From Colias croceus (taxonomy: Eukaryota; Arthropoda; Insecta; Lepidoptera; Pieridae): 64,000 bases of DNA. A program made the translations under genes and the position numbers. The stretch spans positions 310,001-374,000 of the forward strand of contig NC_059538.1 in the NCBI RefSeq assembly GCF_905220415.1. The letters run 5' to 3'. Of this stretch, positions 24,801-36,271 are shown one piece after another (within the stretch, counting starts at the first letter, position 1; each line of letters begins with the position of its first letter). The notes beneath the pieces were generated by a model. It was not told the DNA's origin. It saw nothing but the letters and a program-made list of their open reading frames with translations, and ran no database searches.

Positions 24801-27800
24801 TATTGTTTGTAACACAATATGTATATTAAAAAGCCACAGGCTTGCCACAGGATCTTAAATTTTAATGAAATGCAAGGAAAGAACTAGGTAGTTATGTATA
24901 CTTATAATACTAAGCTACAGAGTTAGAGTATTTTTATTGTTTTGAAAGAGCTTTGAGAGAATCTCTGGACCTTCAAGATCGATATTAAAAATTCTTTCAC
25001 TGTTGGATATGTTCGTGATCTCTAAAGGCTATACATATACCACAGGCGAAGCCGGGGCGGACTGCTAGTGTAAATATATATATATATTTACTATCTGTTG
25101 ATATTGTTATATCTTATGGAATTTACTATACCTACAAATATAATACTGTTCTTCAAGTTTTTTATAATCATTAATCAAAGATGTCAAAGGTAATCTACAA
25201 TCCAATAATGTTTTTACGTTATTCTATGTGAATACACTATCATTATATCAGAAACAGCCTTTGTCTTTACACAAACAATACTTATTTATAAACAACTACA
25301 CATGTATTAGTTAGTATGTATGTGCATGATTTAAAAATATCCATTTCAGCAACTTGTAGGTACCTTAATGAAATTATATTCCATATCTTTATAAAATGAT
25401 TAGACATAAAATCGATTGTAACATTTAAAGGAAGAAGCCACGCCACTCGCCAGTTAAATATTTCATACAATTCATCGGAAGAAGCATCTTGTTCCCGTCC
25501 GATTAGGGCCCTTCTGACCTCCTCCACTCAAGCGACAGCCCAAGCCGAGGTTCGAGATCCCCGTCAAGGGGGACGCCCTTGTGCATGTCGCTACCAGGGT
25601 GAACCTTCAGTTCACCCCCGCGACCGCGTTAAAATGTAGAAGCCCTTCTGGCTAACATTGAGAGACACCACACAAAAAAAAAGCATCTTGTTATTTAGAT
25701 TTCTATGGGAAGAAGCCTACATATTTATGTTTTAAATCAATAGTATTTTGAGATAATTTTTTTCTTTATTATGACCATGACAATTTACGCAAATCGCAAT
25801 TAAATTTTAAAGAAACAAAAGTGAAGACTATTGTCCATGCTTAAATATGTCCACTATATAAAATTATGTTAACCTAGCTTTCCATCCGCGACTTTGCCCG
25901 CGCAGTCAAAGAAAAACCCGCATAGTTCCTGTTCCCGTGGGATTTCCGGGATAAAACCTATCCTATGTCCTTTCTCGGGTATCAAAATATCTCTATACCA
26001 AATTTTGTGCAAATTGGTTCAGTCGTTAAGGCGTGATTGAGTAAGAGACAGACAGAGTTACTTTCGCATTTGTAATATTAGTATAGATGAGTGTCTTCTG
26101 ACAATAAATATTGATCCAAAAATCAAGAGCTAAAACTTAGTGACGGTAAAAGGCACAAAGTTATTTATTGCAACGCATTTATTACAATCTGAAGTGTTTG
26201 ATAACTATAACTGGGTGAAAGCGGGGTCTCTGTCCTGTAATATATTGTGTAATTGTATAACAATTCTTATAACAACCGAACAAATGCCTATATTCCTTTA
26301 ACGTTTTATTTTTGTTATTAGCGTCAATTTACAGCCTGACTTTCTAAACTTTTATGCAAGTTACTGGCAAGCTTGTTGGAATGGCAATATTTGAATTTAT
26401 ACCCTGTCCTTTAATAATTTTCTTATGGCAGGAAAATATGAAAAGAATAAAGTAAAAAGATATAATTGATTTAGAACAATATAATTACCTACGTGATTTT
26501 AGACAATATATTTTATAAAAATACTATCTGTGCTCCGCGGTTTCACCCGCATTGCTTCGCTCCTGTTGGTCTTAGCGTGATGACTGATGAGCCTATATAA
26601 ATAATTTTTCAAATCAGACCAGTAGTTCCTAAGATTAACGTGTTTAATCAGACAAACAAACTCTTCAGCTTTATAATATTAGTATATATTGTCGATTAAA
26701 CATTGAAAGCGTGCAGATTTGTAAAGAAAAAAATTAAATAATATCGAAAGAGTTTGACTAAAAAATTAAATAATACATATTGACCTAACGAATTTTAAAT
26801 TAAACCTTTATTGAGGTTAAGTCCTTTGCCACGAAAATTTACTTATATTACCAATTTTACTTATTATTCCATCTGAAATAGAGTAAATTGCAATAAAATC
26901 CTCAGGTACAGGCATTGAAATATACATATGGAGACGACACCGCCTACATCACTTATGTTCCGCTCAACATACGCCATATGGCGTAACTGCACGCTCATTT
27001 TTTATTCGTTTTAAAGTGAAACGCATCAAATATGCCTTCGTGTGTGTTACGATATTGCACAAATAATACGGAAAAGTGCAAAGGAATAACTTTCATCGGT
27101 AAGTACTACCTAACTAGATAATAATTTTTAAAACTTAGAGCAAAAAAATGGCGCACAGATTTTGTTCGTGGTGTCTCCTCCATACGTAGTAATATTATCT
27201 CAATGTATTACCAATTTTACTTATCATACATGACCAATTTTCCATTTCAATATTATAAAACTAAATGATTCTACAATTTTGTGTATTCTCATAACCGTAG
27301 TATTTATAGAAATATTAAGTTGATTAAGAAAGATATAATTATACAAGATATTTTAGGTCACAAACAAACAATAAAATTTATATAATGCATTTCATCGTTG
27401 CAATCGTGAAGTCGTAAAATGTTTATAAAAGATAATTAAACATTCCTATGCTTATGAAAGAGTTGAATCCAATCTTGCAACTGTTATTGCGGCACCTATG
27501 GCGTATTAAATGTATAATTTACGGCTCTCCCATAATTATAACGTTTTAAATTATACGAATATTTTGAAATGACATGTCATTTATGTGTAGTATTCAAATA
27601 GATTGCATTTTGTATAATTGTACCATAACTAGCTGTGCCCCGCGGTTTTACCCGCATGGCTCCGATCTTTTGGTCTTAGCGTGATGATAGATCTTCTATA
27701 AGTGGACTACCTAACAGGGAAATATTTTTTCTAATCGGACCCGTGGTTTCTGAGATTTACTCGTTCATGCAAGTAAATAAGCAAACTCTTCAGTTTTATA

Positions 27801-30800
27801 ATATTAGTAGGTATAGATATTTTGTAAGACTAAAGCTTGCCTTTGTAACAAACTAAAAGCTTAATAAGTTTCATCTAGCAGCTATGTATTAACTAGACTT
27901 TTTAAACATCTATAGCGTCAAATTAGTGTCTTATATTATTACTAGCTTTCCGCCCGCGGCTTCGCCCGCTTTCTCTAAAACGATTTGAGATTTAAACTAT
28001 CCTATCTCTCAAGTTGGATCGAACTGCACATGGTGTGCGAATTTTATTATAATCGGTTAAGTAGTTTAGGAGTCCATTGAGGACAAACATTGTGACACAA
28101 GATTTATATATATTAAGAGATATATCAATGTGACCGTGGTCACGTTGCATCGTTGTCGTGCGATGTAAAAGTGAAACCATTTCACTACCTACTAATTTGT
28201 ATGCATTTTCGTGTTATGGGAATAAAGTGAAGTCCAGGGATCTATTCATCATTTTTTGTAAGCGAATAATTGCGTAATAAATAGTGATGATATGAAAATG
28301 CATCGTCATGCAAGTTTTACACCTTTAGAAATATTTTTTTTAAGTAACTATGTGTATATTTTTATGCTGTGTTTGTTAACATTAATCATATAAGTACAGT
28401 TCGACGACATGTGTCATCCGCCAACACGCACTTGGCCAGCGTGGTGGATTATGGCCTGTACCCTCATAGGAGGCCCGTGTGACCGTGTCCCAGCAGTGGG
28501 AACGTATATGGGCTGATGATGATATAAGTACACTGTTTACTGGATTTTATCATTTTTTATTATGAATAGGGAATCTCGCCTGATGTTAAGCTGAGACGTG
28601 GTCATAACATGGTACGCGTTTCCTTAGAAGGTTCAGTCTACGTTTGAAGACCCTTATCGCTGAATAAAAGCTTTCAAACATCCAAAACATAAATACTTAC
28701 ATTTTCTTTTATAATTAAGAAGTATTCAATTGTATATAAGCTGCAGTTTCCATAATTCACATGTATACCGTCATATATACGGGTAATTACATAGAACAAT
28801 AGTGCACCTCCTCGTCTGTCCGTCCGTTCCCACATTACAAGGGTTGAGGCCACACGATTGGATATTATTACATAAAATATGTTACCTTCGCGTGCAAGCT
28901 AAGCATTTTCCTATACCTTTTTATGTGGAATTTGACAACCGACAATTATGATTTAAAACTAAAAAAATCTATAATGAAACATATTTATCTATCTTAATGT
29001 ATTTCCTGATAGTGTTTTAAGCTTAGGAAATTAATTAGTCACTTAAATAAAAACCAGTAGGCCGTGTCAAGGATATTTTGTGTAAATCGCCAATATAACA
29101 CCCTATATTTACAATACAGAAGGACGATCAATAATAATAATGTTTTAAAGTGAAGGGCGTAGGAAAGAATTTCGCTTTTGCAACGTACAAAATACGTAAA
29201 AACCGGTCTGGGTCATTTCAAAACCTCTATCACAGCCTCTATTTCAGTTAGACCCTACACCATAGCTTAGGCAATAAGAACTGCGATTAGCAATACATTA
29301 AAATATGGCGACAGAGCTAGTAAACATGTAGTTGATAACTAAAAAGGAAAGTGAAACGAGCGTCTGGTTTCGCGACATCCTGTGTTTATCGCAAGGGTAG
29401 GGTCTAGGTCTCCATAAAATGTCTATGGCTAGTGTTCCTGGGGTAATTGTTAAAAATAATCGAATATTATGTGATCATCTCTTGGATATTTATCAACGGA
29501 GTGTATTATATAATGTGTGCTATTCTTTAACGATTTTCCGATGGTTGCAACGAACGCAACTGCAACAGCTAACTATCGGAAAATGTATGTACGTAAAAAG
29601 TGTAGGTCACTTAGGTGTGTGTATCAAATATATATTTTCTAGTAAAACGGACTCTATACTCAATGATAAATTAGAATACAAAGTACAACAACATCTTTAC
29701 GACATCCGCTTACTATATCATTTGGTAACCAGTCAACTTCAACAATCAATTATTTATCCATTTCGAATGGCTTTTGATAAACTTTAAGGAAACGCGAAAC
29801 TTTGTAAGCGCAGTCCTTTCCGCTAGGTTCTTAGACACTCCCTCGTATTGCAATATCCTTAAATATTTTTCTAGATATGCCGCAACATCCTAGCTCGGGA
29901 TAATATTCATAGTGCATATAGTTGGGCAATACGCACCAAGAGCGCATGTTGCAATGGATACGTGCTAACGGTACTCAATAATGTTTTGCTGACGTTACAC
30001 GGTGTTCAAAGTCAAGCCCACCCTTTGGTTTTATGTGGAATCTAATGTTCAAGATACATATTTGAAATTTGTTATCATATAATGAGCAACTAAAATATGG
30101 AACTATCAGAAGAAATCGAAGAAAATGCTACCTAATTAAGTCTCTGAAATGCTGCCCAAATAGTATCGTACTCGGAAGAATACCTACTCACTTATAATAC
30201 CACAAGAGCTTCAAAATTATCGGGTATTTTCCGATAGGTTCGTTGCAAACAAATGAAGGAGTCAAGTTTCTAGTCAAGGCTAAAAAATCACGAGCGCGTA
30301 GCGCGAGTGATTTTTCCTGAAAAACTTGACGACTTTATTTGTTTGCAGGGAACCTTGAGGGAAATGCCAGATAGCTAAGCCAGATAGTTTTGAAGCTCGT
30401 GTGGTATTCGGGGGATTATTTTTCCGTCCCAAATATCGGCCAATAATTTCACAATTGAATTCAACCTGTCAGTTTGACGTCAACGACCAGAGAAAATTTT
30501 CAAAAAATTATCAGTATAATACCATGTAGGTTGTACCACGTGACGTCGAATAGTGCAATTCTATTGGTCGATATTTGGGTCGGAAAAATAATCATTATTA
30601 ATTAACTGTTATTATTTTGTTAACAATATCTTTTACAGCACACATGTTGCGTGAGATACGCTGTAGGCAAAATGGAATAAACCACATACCATTTTAAAAC
30701 CTTCACCATAACAAAAATAACGCATGCGATTTGCAAAATTTCGCTAAAACGTAATATCTTACGTAAAGATAAAGTGACGTAAAACACATGACGAATGTAC

Positions 30801-33800
30801 ACTAATTAGTATGATGAAACTTTGTGATTCATAGTTGGATAAGAAATTTAAAACTGTATTTATTCAAGTAGCCACATTTAGGTGGCTTTCAAGTTTCATA
30901 AACTTAGGTTGGCCGACTTTTACATTTTTAGGTTAGGTTGTGAAGCAATTAACAATGCAGATTTTGTTTATCTAGATTAATCTGTTAAATAATGCTTACA
31001 TCAACCTCAAAAGAAGTCTACCTAGTTATAAAAATTAATTATACCTTTCTTATTTTTGTAAGAAAAGATTATTCCTTGCCTCTAGCAATACATCAAAAAT
31101 GCCATACTGGGTGAACATCTTTGCATTCAAGGATGCTATTAAACACCCACCAGCCTACGCATTTAATAAATCGCATGGTGTTGCTATACATTAAGGCCCT
31201 CGAAAAAGGCATAATTTGCACTCTCAAGCGATTTTATTCATCCGAGTACGGAGGTAACGTGACCTCTTTCGACTCTTCCTGTAATTTGTAAGGCCGGCTT
31301 TGTTTGTTAAATGTCAATAGCCCCGTATATTAATAAAGATTTAAGCAATAATATGAAATGTGTGAAAACATTTTATGGGCAGACTTTTGTTTCAACTTAT
31401 GATATTACCAAGCAAGAGACAATATTTTAAAAACCGTTGCCAAGTGTTCGGGAAGATACTTTTTACTTTTTAGCAGTAAGGAAGCTTTTTCGTACATCTG
31501 CTTTAACTTTTTGTGTCTAATGTATGTTAAAAAAAAACAAATAAAATATTCTTTTTTGTTTTCTTGCCTGTCCAACCTCCAATATTCAAATAAATGGCAT
31601 TTGAGTGTCGGAAACTCAGCAAGTAGGTGAGCTTCATATTATTATAACCCCGATTCGCGAAACTATTTTGCTTAAACATTATATAACAGACTTGTTTGGC
31701 TGTGTTGTAAGCAAATTATGAGGTAAATTAGTCTTGCATGATATTTGATGCGTTGATAACTGAGAAGATAAATATTGACCATATTTGTACCAGGGTATAA
31801 AAAGATGTTTTCCTATCTATATGTATATATATATATATGTAAGCTTTAACGGTAATTTACTAAAAAGCTCAAAAAGCTACAACTAATAAATTGGTGAAAA
31901 TTTGCTAAGCTTTTTTTGACAATTATCTACAGAATTCTTTCAGAAATATGGTGTTTACAAAAAGAAATTATGCGTTTATAATAAAGCTCTTATAGGTATT
32001 TAATCAAATACATATCAAGTTATCAACTAAGAAGCTTTAGTTCAATGTTAGTAAAAAACTATGCAATTTTATTTTAACATGGATGGGCTTAGTGGATGGG
32101 TTTTCATGGCAGGTTCACTCAAAAATTATAAAACCGATTTTTTTTAACTGTCTGTGACTCCCCTTAGCTATATGTATTAACTATTAAAACATTTTCTCGG
32201 ACAAAGCCAGTGCCAGCAGCCAGTATAGTAAGAACCTTTCCCTAAAAGGGGACACTACTTTGCGGTGAATAAAATATCTTGTGACGTAATTATATTACGA
32301 ACGGCCATTGTATCAACGTTTTCTTCCGGTTAGTTGTTATAACAAGAACAAAAGTGACGTGGAGTCGCATTGTTTTGTTTATTTGATGTTCCGAAAAGCA
32401 TGCAGTAGTCTTTCTTTTATGAATTAAATGCATACAATATTTATACACAAGACATGATTTGTATTGACGATGTTCTCAATTTGGTTGGTAATTTTATCCA
32501 TTTGTCCATTGGGAATTAGTGTAGTTAGCAGAAATATTAGTATGGAAATAAATATAATATCCCAAAAAAATGTAGAGTCGTTTCGTTATAAATCAAATTG
32601 TATTTTCAATATTTCCATGTTTGAAATCAGAAACCTCTTAAACCCTTCAAATAACAAACTGTTCTTTAATATAACAAGTATTCATGTGCCCATGAGTCCA
32701 TGGGTGTCTTATATGGACAGTGGTTACATAAGGTTTTGGAAGCGTTGTTAGGAAACAGTTAGAAATTCGCTTGAAGGTCAGCCATGTTGTGATCCACGCC
32801 CTTGTGAAGAAATCAATCGTATCGATAAAATGATGAAACTTATGGGACAGATGGAATTGAAATATCTATATACCTCTGTATGTTGTGGTTGTTTGTCTAA
32901 AAACACAAATTATATTTAATACGGTTTTGCTTAACATTTTTTGGTAATTGTTATACATATTGTAGATAACTATAATGGTAATAGATTGGCTAATTTACTT
33001 ATATTGGGTAAATTGAAAATATATCACACGAAAAATTTCATATAAAGACAATTCAAGGTTGTCTGGATACCACATACTAGAAGACTGCTGTTATCAATTT
33101 GCAATAATCTTTGGGATAAATATTAATATAAGTACACATCGTAGACTGCACGTCTAAAATGTAATATCCCACAAATATTTGAAGTCCAAACTTAGGAAAA
33201 AATAGTTATTTATACAATTGATCTCTCACAGAAAAATCCATAAACCCAATTGTTTAAAATTTTATATGCACACAATAGATCACATCACCGCGGCGGGATA
33301 GTGGTCAAACGCCTGCCTATCATGTATAAAAATAAAAAAAAGATACGATTTCAAAATAACATTTGTTATAGGCTTATTTAGTTTAAACATGTCTAATATT
33401 TGTAAATAATACCTATTGTATGTTTCTCAAATACACGTTACATTTATGTGAAATATTTAAAAGCTTATTTAAAGTAACTTGATACTTCCGGTGCGAAAAT
33501 TCGCAATCCAAATATTAGACCATTAGCTCTATTAAAAATATTCCTTTGTTTGTTTTATCGATATTCTTTGGTACCCAGTCGTTTAAACTTTTATTGGAGG
33601 TCCGGAATTTGTAATACTGTACGTACCCACATACCTTGTTCTGTTAATAAATGAATTTGAATACGTCTGTAGAAGTTATTTAAAATCGAGTCAAAAACGA
33701 TGTCAAGTGTTATTAATTATCTACCTAACAGTAAAAGTCTATAAACTTTTGAAGTGAAACTTCTTTATGCGCGCGTCATGGAGTAATGCGACGATTTTGG

Positions 33801-36226
33801 TATATTTGAATCATGCCAAAGAAGTTTCACTTCTGACACGTGTACTCTGCACACATGCTCTTTTTTGTTTATTGACATCTAATCACTAAGCATTTTACTG
33901 ACTTAATTCCAAAAACATGGTTCGTAACTCTACAGTGCACCATATTTATATTAGTTACTCAGTCAATAGTTGTTAAACCTTTGAATAATTAATTCTGAAA
34001 ATCGCTTGTTACCACAGAAACACTATTAATACCATATGAATTCTTTAACCGATTTGCCAATTATGTTAATCTTATGCCATCTCGTTAAAAAATAAATATC
34101 ACAGATCAAATAAAGGTCTATTTGTTGGGCAAATAGTTGTTCATGAAAGAATGTGCCGAGGTCGTTTTATAAAACATATTTATGAATAGGTGCGATAATT
34201 AACACCTCGGTTTATGATGCTCTTTGTTTTTTTTTTTATTTAACTGTGTTGCGAAGCATCGATAATAACGTCCCTTTATTAGGGAAAAACATGAATAAAA
34301 CGTAAGTACTTATTTTTTCTTCTACTCAACTCAATACAATATACTTATTTGGCATGTTTAATAAGGGATAGCTAAATAAAATTATATGTTGCCTGACAAA
34401 AGAAAAAACCAAGCAAAATTGTGTTAATACAAGTTATCCTCTATACGTATGCTTAATTTCATTGTAATCGGTTCAGTAGTATTTGCGTGAAAGAGTAATA
34501 AACACACACACATCCTCACAAACTTTCGCATTTATAATATTAGTAGGACAACATAAGAATACAACTAAAGTTAAAATACATTAACATTTATCATCGTTCA
34601 AGTCTGTTGCTACCAACAACACGATAGGGTTGAATATTATAATAGAAAATGAATGCTACAAAAAGCTCTAAGCTCTAGTTTCATCTAGACCACGGCCATC
34701 TTAAATGGCAATATTAATAAGCTGTATTGCAATCCTAGAAATTACATAGATCAGGTACAATAGTGTACATATAATAACTATTAATCTATATTATGCAGTG
34801 TTAGCGGATAACCGTTTCTTTATCGAATTATGATTAGATACAGTTTCATTTGAAATCATTATTCGGACTACTAAGTACCTACGATAGTAGGTCTTGTTTG
34901 TCCCACTCAAATTCATTTTCGTTATTTCTCTATTTGCAGAATATAGAATTACAAAGATGGTTGGTAGGTACAGATTACATAGATTCTAAAACATTCTGGC
35001 TCGTAATTCAGCGTGCAAATATGAAACACCGACAAAAAAAAACTTTTCAATTAATCAGTAAGCTCTTTTGCTACCAATTTATCTATTACACCACACTAAT
35101 ATTATTAAATAAATATGCAAATGTTAATACTATAAAACAATCTGAAACCAAGAAACATTAGAGGCCGCGACCGCCCGGCGCTGACCTGAATTTTTTCGCA
35201 AATACATTACATAACAGTTTAGACTTTAGATAATAGATATAGAAACTAACTGACATAATAAGAGCTATTGGATATTTGAGAAAAATATTTAAATCGATAT
35301 GCCAATTAAAACCACGATTCTAATTATATTTAGAAATTAAAATCAAACCCTAGAAAATACTATTCTAATTATATATTTAATTATGTAATGTTCTTTGTTT
35401 CGTGTTTTATAATTATTTTGATAAGTATTTATTGATAATATGAAATATAGAAATGAAATAAATGAAAATAAACATTTGGTTTCAATTACATAGTTAAAAT
35501 TAATCTAGTATTACTTCTGAATAAATAATGTAAAAGGCGTTCTCAATATACTTGTCTCTGTTGAAATAGTTCTAAATAATCGTGAAAAAAAATGTACCCC
35601 TGTCCCCTACATGCAATATCACAATTTTACATTTTTTTATTTTTGTATACCTTAAGTAATATAAACTTACTTCACCTTGAAATAAAGATGTAATAAATAA
35701 AACATGTCCGTAGATTACTTTTATTAGTTTTTTAATTAAAATAATTTTGGAATTAGATGTAGGTATTTAAGCTGAAACGTGATAACCACGTCTTTATCGT
35801 TAAAATATTATCTTCATTTATAATTTTTTAAATTTAAACTAAAGTTAAAAAATTATATCTATTCTTAACAAGGTTTTCAACGTCTTTATTAATTAAACTA
35901 GCTTCCGCCCGCGACTCCGTCCGCGCGGATGTCGGTCTTCGCGTGGATGGTTATTTCTCCATTTTGAGTACTTCTGTCAATAACATCTTATAAATATCTA
36001 TTGGACCCAATTCCCAAATACGGCTAGGCCTATAATAATACGCAACGTGTGTTCGCGGTTCTACGGAACAACGTCTATGGATAAAACTGAAAATTTTAGT
36101 TTATTTTTTTTTCTACGTATTTTTCCAGGATAAAAAGTATCCTATTTTACGCCCAGGATAATAAGGTATAATTATACCAAGTTTCATCGAAATCGAACCG
36201 CTAGTTTTCACGTGATGCTTTCACAT

Positions 36227-36271
<45 letters not shown>

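Noticed and set aside
25282..25527. 81-codon minus ORF crossing the SINE target site
   Set aside because: Its start lies inside the inserted SINE-like element, so it cannot be an ancestral gene; no domain recognised.
29419..29787. 122-codon + strand ORF
   Set aside because: Overlaps a small inverted-repeat structure and resembles no family; likely chance.
34850..35161. 103-codon + ORF with an internal TTTGCAG-like acceptor
   Set aside because: No partner exons and no recognised domain.
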